64,000 bases of DNA, from assembly GCA_020072645.1 (NCBI GenBank), contig JAIQGK010000002.1, forward strand, positions 1-64,000, given 5' to 3'. A program made the position numbers and the translations under genes. The first letter of the stretch is position 1, and every line of letters starts with the position of its first letter. Source of the stretch: Terriglobia bacterium. GTDB lineage: Bacteria > Acidobacteriota > Terriglobia > Terriglobales > Acidobacteriaceae. This document shows positions 18,489-26,563 of this stretch, in pieces. Under the pieces are notes generated by a model. That model was given only the letters and a program-made list of their open reading frames with translations, did no database searches and was not told the DNA's origin.

Positions 18489-19307
18489 CTAAGCCTTCCA
18501 GTTGGGAAAGGGATTGCGGGTGGAGTTGCGGAATGCGGTGATGAGGTCGCGGATGGATGACCGGCGCTGATAAAGAGTTTCGATTAGGCGGGACAGGTCA
18601 TCCGCTGAGCCGTAACGGGACCACCACTCCTCCGGCATCCCATCAGTGAGCGCCCAAAGCTCTGCCGTGTCCATCTCTTCGGCGCGGGTGAGGACAGGTT
18701 CAAAGGACTGCCAGCCTGTTACGTGCTGATAGACAAAATTGCGGGCATAGACACCCCTGAGTGGAGAATCAGGAAAGTTCCACTCCGAACAGTTAAAGCA
18801 ATAGCCCTGGTCAATAAACGCCGCCGTGTACTTCCGGGCCGTGGCTGGTTTGGTGAATACCACTTGGCGCCCATCGGCATTACCGGCCCATTTGTCCAGC
18901 ACCAGCACACGGGCGAAGTCCTGCAGATTGCGGATTCTCTCCATCAGAGACTCGGGCAGATAGTCAAATACCATGTCCCTTTCAGGATCGGCCACGTAGC
19001 GCGAACCGAGTTGTAAGCCACTGCTGCACGGAATCGCCAGTCCAGCCATGTCAAAGCGCAGCTCCGGGGTATTGCTTACCAGCCATTCGGACACTTCGAT
19101 AAGCGCGACTTCAGGCATGGGCAGACCGAGATATGAACCGAGTCTGCTGGCAAGAAATTCATTCGCCAATATTCTGGTGTGCTGCGGGTTTCCCTGAAAC
19201 TTAGTGATGTAGAAATGGCCATCGGAAGCGCGCATGAGCTGAGACTGTGAACCGCCGCGCATCCGGCGAATCTGCTGCACTGCGGAAAGAGCTGTAACGG
19301 TGTTCAT
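18489..19307 (-). CDS. HipA-like kinase-domain protein (HipA_2 type)
   Basis: This 272-residue protein has a kinase-like layout as in the HipA_2 family: a nucleotide-binding lobe (GGSQSQLMRASDGHFYITKF), then LANEFLASRLGSYLGLPMPEVALIEV, then a catalytic-loop equivalent DKWAGNADGRQVVF (about 139-152, Asp and Asn present) and a metal-binding Asp in AAFIDQGYCF. HipA kinases phosphorylate translation factors or ssDNA-linked targets. Here there is no HipB antitoxin; instead the start overlaps the ArdC-like gene by 4 bp. This suggests a function in element establishment or regulation, not a standard toxin-antitoxin pair. Confidence 0.75.
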   Translation of the reverse strand: MNTVTALSAVQQIRRMRGGSQSQLMRASDGHFYITKFQGNPQHTRILANEFLASRLGSYLGLPMPEVALIEVSEWLVSNTPELRFDMAGLAIPCSSGLQLGSRYVADPERDMVFDYLPESLMERIRNLQDFARVLVLDKWAGNADGRQVVFTKPATARKYTAAFIDQGYCFNCSEWNFPDSPLRGVYARNFVYQHVTGWQSFEPVLTRAEEMDTAELWALTDGMPEEWWSRYGSADDLSRLIETLYQRRSSIRDLITAFRNSTRNPFPNWKA

Positions 19308-20164
19308 TGCTGCACCGCCATTCCGTTCTGTGTATCCTCGGGGATGAGTGCCCCAAGGATGACAGCAGACGTGCGCTGCACTACTTCCAAGCTCTCCGCC
19401 AACAGGTTCTTATTGCCGCGATAGAGCTGGATGTTTTCGGCTGGCTCGGTTTCCAGACTGAGAGCATTACAAACCACAAAAGCAACCGTCTTTGCCTCCC
19501 TGAGCAGGACATCGCGGGTTACAAAGCTGCGACGCTTTGTCTCATACAACATCTGTAAGGCCAGTTCCCGAACCAGCACGGAAAGAGTCTCTTTCGCTTC
19601 CATGTCAGGCATGAGGCGAATCTGACCGTAATACGAAGTTCCTCGCGCTGGCGCGATCTTGTCCGAATACTCAATCTGAAATTCCTGATTGGCGGCAAAC
19701 TCGGTCAGCTTGGTCAACACTTCCGAGAGGTCAAGATTAGAGAAAAGATCACTTGCTGCTATGGGCTCGCCTTCGGTCTGCGATACATCCCAAACGCGCA
19801 CCTGACGGAAGCCAAGCAATTCATGTTGTGGCTCTGAGCTTTCACTGCTGTTTCCGTCTGCATTGGCTGGCTGCTTGGGTTCTGAAAGGATGGGAGCAAA
19901 AATCAGAATGCCCTTCTCGCCCTGCTTGATTCTGCGGCCTAACTCATTCCAACCGCGCCACCCCGCAACTTGAGTTGCTGTGGGTCGCTGAGTTGAGATC
20001 AAAAGGACATTGCCAAAGCTGTAAGTGTGAAAACGTGCCATCGCGTTGAGGCATTCGGACAGCACCTCGGGATGACCTGACTCGATGTCACTGGCTAAAA
20101 GTTCAACACCCGCCCAAACTGCCTGACGAACGCTTCTGATTTTGTCTTTGCTATTAACTAACAT
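19304..20164 (-). CDS. ArdC-like antirestriction protein with degenerate peptidase site
   Basis: This 286-residue protein has the ArdC N-terminal ssDNA-binding domain (residues 20-115: NAMARFHTYSFGNVLLIS, TQVAGWRGWNELGRRIKQGEKG, ILIFAPI). The C-terminal half follows the ArdC metallopeptidase layout, but the zinc motif HExxH is replaced by VRELALQML (about 196), while the later region AKTVAFVVCNALSLE is kept. ArdC proteins coat incoming single-stranded DNA and protect it from restriction during conjugation. The gene is first in a two-gene operon with the HipA-like gene, close to the element end, as expected of a leading-region gene. The peptidase half is probably inactive. Confidence 0.8.
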   Translation of the reverse strand: MLVNSKDKIRSVRQAVWAGVELLASDIESGHPEVLSECLNAMARFHTYSFGNVLLISTQRPTATQVAGWRGWNELGRRIKQGEKGILIFAPILSEPKQPANADGNSSESSEPQHELLGFRQVRVWDVSQTEGEPIAASDLFSNLDLSEVLTKLTEFAANQEFQIEYSDKIAPARGTSYYGQIRLMPDMEAKETLSVLVRELALQMLYETKRRSFVTRDVLLREAKTVAFVVCNALSLETEPAENIQLYRGNKNLLAESLEVVQRTSAVILGALIPEDTQNGMAVQQ

Positions 20165-20181
20165 TTGAAAACCCCTGTCTG

Positions 20182-20241
20182 CCGGGTCGGCGTGATTTGT
20201 CTTTCACTTCAGGCGGCAGCCAGACAAATCCAACGACCCGG
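20182..20241 (-). promoter_or_regulatory. Large hairpin in front of ardC-like gene
   Basis: Arms of about 20 bases (20182-20202 and 20222-20241, CCGGGTCG...GATTTGTCT and complement) pair almost completely around a 19-base loop, 18 bases upstream of the ardC-like start. It could be a 5'-UTR control structure, part of oriT, or a folded single-strand promoter of the Frpo kind used in leading regions. Only the pairing itself is seen. Confidence 0.5.
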
Positions 20242-20544
20242 AAGACGGGGACGAACGTAGCGCAGTGAGGAGTGGCAGGGCGCGAGCGTCGGCGCGGTGA
20301 GTGCGAAACGCGGACAAGTTTTTATTTTGGGCTTTAGCGGAAGCTAGTCGCGTTTGGCGCGAAACCGGCGCTTAGATCGAGGGACCGTCCGAGCCGCGGC
20401 CAAGCGGCGTACGCCCGAACAGAGCGGAGTGGGAAAGACGCGTAGACAGCCGCTTTGGTTTTTGTGTGGGGTGGAAGGCAGCAGAGGGTCCACGAGAATC
20501 GTACCGGCTGTGACGAAGTAATCAGCCAAACGGGAACAGGGTTT
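20242..20544. other. Non-coding GC-rich region
   Basis: About 300 bases without a credible gene. It is rich in short CGCG/GCGC repeats and may include part of a transfer origin or the promoter of the ardC-like operon. No full-length palindrome besides the hairpin at 20182-20241 stands out. Confidence 0.35.
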
Positions 20545-20760
20545 TCATCGCAACAGACTTCTGATGATGAAGCTGTTCCCTTTCTTCCAGCCGAGCAGGT
20601 CTACCAATTCGATCTCCATCCTGGGGGTGATCTGTATGCCAAGCGATGTGCCGTCCTGAAACCGGATATCAATTTCCAGGTAATCGTCGCTGTCCATGTG
20701 GATGCTGTCTATGACTTTCCCTCTGACGGCACGAATCACCTTGAATCTGCGTGTAGCCAA
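20545..20760 (-). CDS. Small hypothetical protein
   Basis: I choose the TTG at 20760 as start because it follows GGGAGGA by a few bases; this gives about 71 residues. The sequence (TRRFKVIRAVRGKVID, DDYLEIDIRFQDGTSLGIQI, MEIELVDLLGWKKGNS) looks like a compact beta-rich domain. It shares the strand with the ardC-like operon but is about 380 bases upstream of it. Function unknown; an accessory role in the element is likely. Confidence 0.5.
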   Translation of the reverse strand: MATRRFKVIRAVRGKVIDSIHMDSDDYLEIDIRFQDGTSLGIQITPRMEIELVDLLGWKKGNSFIIRSLLR

Positions 20761-20780
20761 GAGTCCTCCCACTGTTGAAA

Positions 20781-20840
20781 TCAACGGTCAATGCGATATA
20801 GAGCTCGGTAATAGTTGGATTTGGGTTGTTTGACCGGCAT
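20781..20840 (-). CDS. 19-residue peptide, possible leader ORF
   Basis: A very strong ribosome site (GGGAGGAATCAAG) precedes an ATG at 20840 that encodes 19 residues (MPVKQPKSNYYRALYRIDR) and ends just before the next small gene. A longer in-frame reading from 21017 exists (78 residues with a hydrophobic N-terminus) but has a less natural composition. It may be a leader peptide or a real small protein. Confidence 0.35.
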   Translation of the reverse strand: MPVKQPKSNYYRALYRIDR

Positions 20841-21041
20841 CTTGATTCCTCCCAGTCCTACCAACTCATCTGCTGCTGCTAAGCAGCCGGCCTCCTTTCG
20901 GGTTTGCGGCTGTCGGATTGGGCTGGGGACGGCGGGATAGTCCTCTTTCTCCCTCATGATCCACAAAATGATGTCCAACAGCACGCCTAAAAGAGAGTTG
21001 AAAAGCTTGGATTTCATAGTCGAAAGAATGGTCTCATAAAT

Positions 21042-21075
21042 GAGTCAAATACACAATAACTTATGTAAATGACTC
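21042..21075. promoter_or_regulatory. Possible operator between divergent small genes
   Basis: An inverted repeat GAGTCA (21042-21047) / TGACTC (21070-21075) lies in an AT-rich gap upstream of the XRE-type gene, in the position of an autoregulatory operator. Short arms make chance occurrence possible. Confidence 0.3.
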
Positions 21076-21116
21076 TATTATTTGAGCTTATCAAAGGGTC
21101 GTGGTAGCGTCCATCC

Positions 21117-21356
21117 GTGATCATAATCAACGGAGGTCAGATTAGGGCTGCCCGCGCCCTCCTGGGTTGGTCCCAGAGAGAGCTGTCGAAAAAATCGAAG
21201 GTGGCCTTCGGCACTATCCAGCGTATGGAGAGCTTTGATGGGCCCATCGGGTCTAGGACGGAGACACTTGCCAAGGTCGTTGCTGTTTTTGAGAAGGCGG
21301 GAATCGAATTTCTTAACAGTGAAAGCCCGGGCCTAAGATTGCGCAAGAAACGGTGA
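21117..21356 (+). CDS. XRE-family transcriptional regulator
   Basis: This 79-residue protein starts with GTG. The helix-turn-helix covers residues 8-45 (QIRAARALLGWSQRELSKKSKVAFGTIQRME) and is followed by TETLAKVVAVFEKAGIEFL, the usual short tail of single-domain XRE regulators. It is the first plus-strand gene of the main element and lies upstream of the tRNA-like region and the SIR2 operon. It may control either that operon or the divergent small genes on its left. Confidence 0.8.
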   Translation: MIIINGGQIRAARALLGWSQRELSKKSKVAFGTIQRMESFDGPIGSRTETLAKVVAVFEKAGIEFLNSESPGLRLRKKR

Positions 21357-21375
21357 GTCTACGTATCCAAGATCC

Positions 21376-21424
21376 CTGGTTCGAGACGAGGGGTTTGGGG
21401 GGGCAAATCCTGTCTCCCCGACCA
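21376..21424 (+). tRNA. Degenerate tRNA-Pro-like 3' end
   Basis: The segment ends CAAATCCTGTCTCCCCGACCA, sharing the T-loop remainder, acceptor strand and encoded CCA with the tRNA-Pro fragment at 1548-1597. Upstream CTGGTTCGAGACGAG is a mutated anticodon arm. No acceptor 5' strand is present, so it is not functional. Confidence 0.5.
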
Positions 21425-21584
21425 TTATTTTCAAAGCCTTACATGTAATTTGGTATTCCATTCTCACTGGTGTAGGGCGAATTTGTGGCTGCGAAAGCCT
21501 CAAAGATCACAAGGCGGATTTTTAAGCCGAGGCTCTAATGGGCAGCGTCGAGAATCCCCCTCGCCGATAAATTTATTTGTTCCC

Positions 21585-21670
21585 CCTTTGGAAACACGCT
21601 CTCCGGTCTTCAAAACCGGCGAGAGTTAGTTTTGCTGCTCTGGTGAGTTCGACTCTCACTCCTCCGCTAC
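21585..21670 (+). tRNA. selC-like tRNA remnant with UCA anticodon
   Basis: The anticodon stem CCGGT/ACCGG encloses the loop CTTCAAA (anticodon UCA, as in selenocysteine tRNA). A long variable arm (GAGAG ... CTCT) and a perfect T-arm GTGAG TTCGACT CTCAC follow, then TCCTCCGCTA. The acceptor 5' strand and D-arm are not found. It may be a decayed selC captured as an attachment site, or an odd suppressor tRNA. Confidence 0.45.
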
Positions 21671-21892
21671 TTTTGTTTTCAATGATTTGCGGAAGGAATC
21701 TCGGTTTATTTCAGCTCAACGAAAACTGGCAAATTCGCTCGGGCTGTGAGCCGAGCCCCAGCTGAGGAGCCCATCTTTTTAGGCCGGTAGCGATCTATCA
21801 AGATGCGGAAAAAGAATGGTGAGTCTGGTTCTAGCTACCACTGAATCGATTCTGATTTTTGGCAATGTAAAGTACAATATCCGAAATCAAGA

Positions 21893-24382
21893 ATGAGCAA
21901 GCGAAGCCTGCCACCGGCAAAAGTATTACCTCCTCAACTGGTTACAGCCCTTGATGAGTCTAGATTAGTGATCCTCCTGGGGGCTGGTGTCTCACAAGCC
22001 GCGGGGCTCCCGTCCTCAGTTCAGCTTCGAGATGTCCTCAAAGCAGAACTGCTGGATGCATTCAAGAAGGATTCTAAGTACTTGCACCGGTTGGATGAAG
22101 TGTCCCAAGAAGAGCGGCTACAGATAATTGCTCAGGCCCATAAAGAATACTTTGGCAATCAAAGGCCTTACAATCTCATTTGCCAGCAGTTGTCGCAAGC
22201 TGAAGAGTCAGCCAAGGCTGAGTTCTTAAGGGCTTTCAGGAATCTCCCCACGATCAGGGATATTCTGACCACCAACTATGATTGTTTGTTGGAAACAACT
22301 CTTGGACAAAGCAACTGTCAGCTCATTTATAGGAATTCGGACCTCCGTCAGCCTCTCAGCCCAAAATTGAACCTCTATAAGCTTCACGGTACGCGAACTG
22401 ATCCAAATTCTTTAGTGCTCACGGAAGAAGACTATCGCGAATATCAGCAGGAGCACGAAGCCTTAATCGATGCGGTTAAAACGCTACTTCGCAAGAAAGA
22501 TCTGGTAGTTATTGGATTTTCAATGGAGGACTCTGATTTCGGCGAGATTTATGCCAGGGCAATAAAGGACGTGGAAGACCCGCAAAACTTCTTCATATCA
22601 CCTACGGCATCGCTGATGCAGGAACTGCATTGGGCTCGCAAGGGCTTTCAACACGTTCCCTTAACTGCACAGGACTTTCTCGCGTTACTAGAGAAAGAAT
22701 ATGACGAACGTCATTACAATGAACGAGCAGCCGCTTTCCCAGAGCCTCCACAAAATGTAGCACCGCCTGCCCCTACCGAGCCCCTCACCAACCCTTTCAT
22801 TCTTTTTGACACTGAAGCTCTAATTGAGGAACGGCCAAGGTTCTTGTTCGAAACCTTTGTCAAGCCGGTAGATTTTCCAGTGCTCCTGGAGCACCAACAT
22901 ACGATCATTGAGGGCCATCGGGGCTCCGGAAAATCTACCATCTTATGGCGGTTGAGCCTGAAGGCGCGGGCCTTCGGTCCTGCTGATCTGCCGGATCTGC
23001 CGATGTGGGGTTTCTACATAAAAATGGTGCCAGGGTTGTTCACTTCATTCCGCAAAAGAGCGACCGATTCTAAGGAAGAGTGGATCAGGCATTTCACACA
23101 TTACTTGAATCTAATTCTGTTTGTCGGAATTCTCCAAAATCTTGAGGAAGCTATTAAGGATGGTGTCTTTATGTCTGGCCCCGAAGCCAACGATGTTATT
23201 CAAAATGTCGGACGGCGATTGCTCCGTTTGTCGGGGACAGAACAGTTGGAGAGCTTACGTGATTTGCGAAGAGCGGTTGAAGAGGCGATTGACACGACCG
23301 TGAATGACAGGGATAGTCTTACATTTTACACTGGGCCAACTTTTTTGAGCCGGGCGTTGGAGCGGCTGTGTGAAGCCTACGTGCTACTTGAGGAAAAGTC
23401 TTGGCATGTCTTATTGGACGAATACGACAATGTATATCCGGAACAACAGGCCATAGTGAATGTGATTCTTCGTGAGCGTCACCCGAAACTGAGATATAAA
23501 ATCGCGGTTAAAACGCTGCATATGAATCTTAGAGACATTGACGACAAGACGCTGGATCCAACGGATGATTTCGGCTACGTCTCATGCGACAGCTTTATTT
23601 GGGATAAAAAACAGAAAGCGAAATATGAAAAGTTTCTTGAAGAGATTTCTAATCAACGGCTTCGCCGGTCTGGTTACCCAGACACATCCGTGACGCGTTT
23701 GTTGCCGGAGGACGACGAAGACTCAGAAAAATCATATGCAGGTTTCCGGAATTACTGTTTGCTATCTAGTGGTCTAACGCGCCAGTTTCTTGAATTGTGC
23801 AAGGATGCGGTATATGAAGCATTTCCCGAATCTGCGTTCCGGCATGTTGATTTAACTCCGATCCCTCCTCGAGTCCAACGTCACGTAGCAAGAGTTCATT
23901 CGGCAATCTTATTTAAAAGTTTCCGGAGCTGCCGTTACCCTCAGAGGGTGCTCAGGTTATTTACTGCGCTAGGGCCTTTATTCTGGGCCATATCGAAGAC
24001 AACGGAGAACCAGTCAGAATATCGAACGCCGCTCTCTTTTGAGATAACTGAGTTAGACAAATTGAGTGAGGAAACACAGGAGATTTTAGAAGATGCTATC
24101 AAGGCCCGCTTGCTACAGTTTCCAGTGGTGCCCAAAAAACCCCACAATCCGCGAACCGAGGGCCCGGCACAAAAATATAGCTTTCATCGGCTTTTAGCGC
24201 CTCTGTTTGGATTGTCGCTGAACGAGCGATACACCGTCTCGGTCCGGGCACAACAGATGAATCGAATTTGGACGTCTCCAGACCAAGTTCGGGAGGAACT
24301 GATGCAAGGATACAGGGCGAAAGGCATCGATGAATACTTGGAAGCCCTGTCGCCCAGACTGTTCACTCATGAGAGCCAATGA
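21893..24382 (+). CDS. SIR2-domain protein fused to P-loop ATPase
   Basis: This 829-residue protein has an N-terminal SIR2-like NAD-binding domain (about 1-260): LLGAGVSQAAGLPSS, TTNYDCLLE, KLHGTR with the catalytic His, and VVIGFSMEDSDF. A STAND/ORC-like P-loop ATPase follows: Walker A EGHRGSGKSTILWRL (about 341) and Walker B WHVLLDEYDNV (about 503), then a winged-helix-like helical tail. SIR2 domains in phage defence deplete NAD+ when activated, and the ATPase half is the likely sensor or oligomerisation module. It is the first gene of a four-gene plus-strand operon and overlaps the next gene by 4 bp. I infer it is the effector of this island. Confidence 0.8.
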   Translation: MSKRSLPPAKVLPPQLVTALDESRLVILLGAGVSQAAGLPSSVQLRDVLKAELLDAFKKDSKYLHRLDEVSQEERLQIIAQAHKEYFGNQRPYNLICQQLSQAEESAKAEFLRAFRNLPTIRDILTTNYDCLLETTLGQSNCQLIYRNSDLRQPLSPKLNLYKLHGTRTDPNSLVLTEEDYREYQQEHEALIDAVKTLLRKKDLVVIGFSMEDSDFGEIYARAIKDVEDPQNFFISPTASLMQELHWARKGFQHVPLTAQDFLALLEKEYDERHYNERAAAFPEPPQNVAPPAPTEPLTNPFILFDTEALIEERPRFLFETFVKPVDFPVLLEHQHTIIEGHRGSGKSTILWRLSLKARAFGPADLPDLPMWGFYIKMVPGLFTSFRKRATDSKEEWIRHFTHYLNLILFVGILQNLEEAIKDGVFMSGPEANDVIQNVGRRLLRLSGTEQLESLRDLRRAVEEAIDTTVNDRDSLTFYTGPTFLSRALERLCEAYVLLEEKSWHVLLDEYDNVYPEQQAIVNVILRERHPKLRYKIAVKTLHMNLRDIDDKTLDPTDDFGYVSCDSFIWDKKQKAKYEKFLEEISNQRLRRSGYPDTSVTRLLPEDDEDSEKSYAGFRNYCLLSSGLTRQFLELCKDAVYEAFPESAFRHVDLTPIPPRVQRHVARVHSAILFKSFRSCRYPQRVLRLFTALGPLFWAISKTTENQSEYRTPLSFEITELDKLSEETQEILEDAIKARLLQFPVVPKKPHNPRTEGPAQKYSFHRLLAPLFGLSLNERYTVSVRAQQMNRIWTSPDQVREELMQGYRAKGIDEYLEALSPRLFTHESQ

Positions 24383-25395
24383 TATTCGGTCATAGCCGCC
24401 CTGCTTTAAAACGCTTTGAGTTGCTCCTGTTTGCGAGCCCCGAGAAGCGGTGTCTCCATGTACTGGAGCAATTGGACGAGAAGCGCCTTCCCAAACGTGC
24501 TTGGATCGTCGAGTTTAAAGACTATGAGGAACCGCAACCTCGCGATGCTGCGCGGGAAGATATCCGAGCACAGCGAGCTTACGCGCGGAATCGGAAGGCG
24601 ATTCACAGTTGGCTGAAGAAACGTTCCATAGAAGAGAAGAGCATACCGTGTCATCTCGGTCTCCTTGTTCCTTTTGACGATAGTCTCGGTCCCATTAGTC
24701 CATTCGAGCTGCCTCTCGTGGTGGACATTTCCTGCGCACCCAGAGGACGTCTTCTCGCGCTGTTAGAGTATTTGAGCCGCTGCCAAAAGTTATTCAATTT
24801 GCGCGTTTATCTGACATACACATTGGTGCGCAGACAGGTGACGGAAGAGGAGGGTTATTCTTATGGAATTCAGGATATCGCCGTGATTCCTGGCTTCAAT
24901 GGAGAGATTAGATTGCGGCGTGATCTTTTGGTTCTAGTGTTAGGGTTTGAGGGAAATCGAGCGTTCTCGCTCTACAGAAGGCTAGCACCAAACAAAACTT
25001 TCCTGCTCTTGGGGGACAGTGGTGATGAAGAACGAGATTTTTATATAAAACATGCCCGAGAGAATAACAGTGGCTTGTTGCGAATTCATGGTGTGGAGGC
25101 GCGGTTCATTCCGAGTCGTGATCCTCTGGCCTTTGCGACAGGTTTTTCGAAATTCCTGACGGAGAAGATCGAGCCCATTAAACAGCACTATAACGTCTAT
25201 GTTTCATGTCTCGGAACAAAACTTCAGACCCTCGGTATGTATTGGGCATTGAGACAACACGGTTATATACAGGCGATTGATAGCATTCCTTCTGGCCGGA
25301 GGATTGCAACTTTCGGGAGGCGCGGGACACTGTTTATCGATTTGGGGTCCACAGGTCTCCTTGATCAACCCTCAGAACTGACGATTTCATCATGA
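24379..25395 (+). CDS. Unrecognised Rossmann-like protein of the SIR2/TGT operon
   Basis: I do not recognise this 338-residue protein. It shows alternating strands and helices: LVVDISCAPRGRLLALLEYL, LRVYLTYTLVRR, LLVLVLGFEGNRAFSLYRRL, TFLLLGDSGDEERDFYIKHAREN, and near the C-terminus YNVYVSCLGTKLQTLGMYWALRQHG. The last segment (strand, G-T-K, helix) recalls nucleotide-sensing CARF-type or other Rossmann folds, but this is a resemblance of pattern only. It overlaps its neighbours by 4 bp on both sides, so it is translationally coupled to the SIR2-ATPase and the TGT-like gene and is probably a core part of the same system. Confidence 0.65.
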   Translation: MIFGHSRPALKRFELLLFASPEKRCLHVLEQLDEKRLPKRAWIVEFKDYEEPQPRDAAREDIRAQRAYARNRKAIHSWLKKRSIEEKSIPCHLGLLVPFDDSLGPISPFELPLVVDISCAPRGRLLALLEYLSRCQKLFNLRVYLTYTLVRRQVTEEEGYSYGIQDIAVIPGFNGEIRLRRDLLVLVLGFEGNRAFSLYRRLAPNKTFLLLGDSGDEERDFYIKHARENNSGLLRIHGVEARFIPSRDPLAFATGFSKFLTEKIEPIKQHYNVYVSCLGTKLQTLGMYWALRQHGYIQAIDSIPSGRRIATFGRRGTLFIDLGSTGLLDQPSELTISS

Positions 25396-26558
25396 TCCCA
25401 TTTTTCGTTGTTGACCGTCCGATGTCGCTTAACATCTTGAAGACGAGTTTCATTAGCCGGCCTGATCTTACATTTGGCCTCATGACGCATGCTTGGGTTT
25501 CAAAGAATTTTCTGCGTCTTTTCGCGAATTTTCCATGTGACCCCACACAGTGTTGGTTAAAAGGTCAACATGGCTGCCCAAGCTCTTTCGATGGTGAAGG
25601 CACTTGTCGGGTTGGGCCCTCGATGCGTTCCCGCATTGTGCGAATGTGCGACTCAGGCATTTTTGAGAGATCAATAAGAAATCTACCATACGATGATTTG
25701 TTTGCCATTTATGAGCAGGCGCGTGCTGACTATGGTGTCATGAAGGACGTTTTATGGGATTCGAAACAAACTCTTGCATCTGCTCGCCACGCGTTAAGGC
25801 AGTACCGGAAGAGGCCAAGGGCGTTTAAGTTGGTATTGGTTGCCCAAGGAAAGAGTGTGGACGAGTATCTGTCATGCTTTTCAGAGCTTGTGCGTATGGG
25901 TGCAGAATACATAGCCGTGGGAGGTCTTCTTCGAAAGAGAGAGGCGTCCGTGCGTTATATGTACGTAAGCTCGGAGCTAGCAGCTCAAGTACTTGCTGCA
26001 ATAAGAAAAGAGTTTGGCACACGTTGGCTCTTTGTTCTAGGTGCTTACCATCATTCGCGACATCAGCTGTTTTCTGCTTATGATGTGTTTGGAAGCGATT
26101 ATAAAGGCTGGATTTTCAACTACGAACACCGGCGCGACCATGTTGCAAAACTTCATGAGGAGGTCGTGTCCATCGAGAAAAGCACAGTTTGTAACGCTCG
26201 ACTTCCCTGGCTGAGTGAACAGCGGGATCGCTTGAGCAGACGCGAAGGGCGGCAACGCCTGCTTTATATCGAAATGAAAAATGACGGCGGCAGTAATTCA
26301 CTCCAAAAAGCGCAGCTTAGGCAGAAGCTCCTGCGCACTCAAGACGAATTGAGTCGCGTCGATGCAGAACTTATCGCGAGGAGACAGCATTTGGTTTCTC
26401 GTGATGGACTTCCATCAACATATAAAGACGCAGTCAAACGTCTAGCGGAATCTTTGCACCTGTCAGACCAAGAAGTGCGAGTTCGGGGCGTTCATGAATA
26501 TTTGAGAAGGGAGGTTTATTCGCAATGCCTCTCCGTTCCAGAGCTTGTTGGAAAGTGA
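25392..26558 (+). CDS. tRNA-guanine transglycosylase-like (DpdA-type) protein
   Basis: This 388-residue protein carries TGT barrel signatures: the nucleophile-type motif MCDSGIFER (Asp87), then KLVLVAQGKSVDEYLSCF corresponding to the GIVQGG segment, and MGAEYIAVGGLLRKR corresponding to the GGL motif. Four Cys near the N-terminus (49, 54, 62, 72) could bind metal, whereas the usual C-terminal TGT zinc site is not seen. TGT enzymes swap guanine for a 7-deazaguanine in tRNA, and DpdA relatives do so in DNA. The C-terminal third is a charged helical region (LQKAQLRQKLLRTQDELSRV). Its operon position with SIR2 and DUF6884-like genes points to nucleic-acid marking or attack in defence. Confidence 0.7.
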   Translation: MIPFFVVDRPMSLNILKTSFISRPDLTFGLMTHAWVSKNFLRLFANFPCDPTQCWLKGQHGCPSSFDGEGTCRVGPSMRSRIVRMCDSGIFERSIRNLPYDDLFAIYEQARADYGVMKDVLWDSKQTLASARHALRQYRKRPRAFKLVLVAQGKSVDEYLSCFSELVRMGAEYIAVGGLLRKREASVRYMYVSSELAAQVLAAIRKEFGTRWLFVLGAYHHSRHQLFSAYDVFGSDYKGWIFNYEHRRDHVAKLHEEVVSIEKSTVCNARLPWLSEQRDRLSRREGRQRLLYIEMKNDGGSNSLQKAQLRQKLLRTQDELSRVDAELIARRQHLVSRDGLPSTYKDAVKRLAESLHLSDQEVRVRGVHEYLRREVYSQCLSVPELVGK

Positions 26559-26563
26559 GGCAT

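Larger units (their letters stand above)
21357..21892. other. Region of decayed tRNA-like sequences
   Basis: No protein gene is seen, but at least three tRNA-like pieces occur on the plus strand: a Pro-like 3' end at 21376-21424, a Lys(UUU)-like body at about 21488-21567 (D-arm-like AGCCTCAAAGATCACAAGGC, then GCGGATTTTTAAGCCG) and a selC-like UCA piece at 21585-21670. A fourth hairpin near 21747-21764 contains CTGTGAG, as in a tRNA-His anticodon loop, but is off by one base. All lack a pairing acceptor stem. The SIR2 operon promoter must also lie here. Confidence 0.45.
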
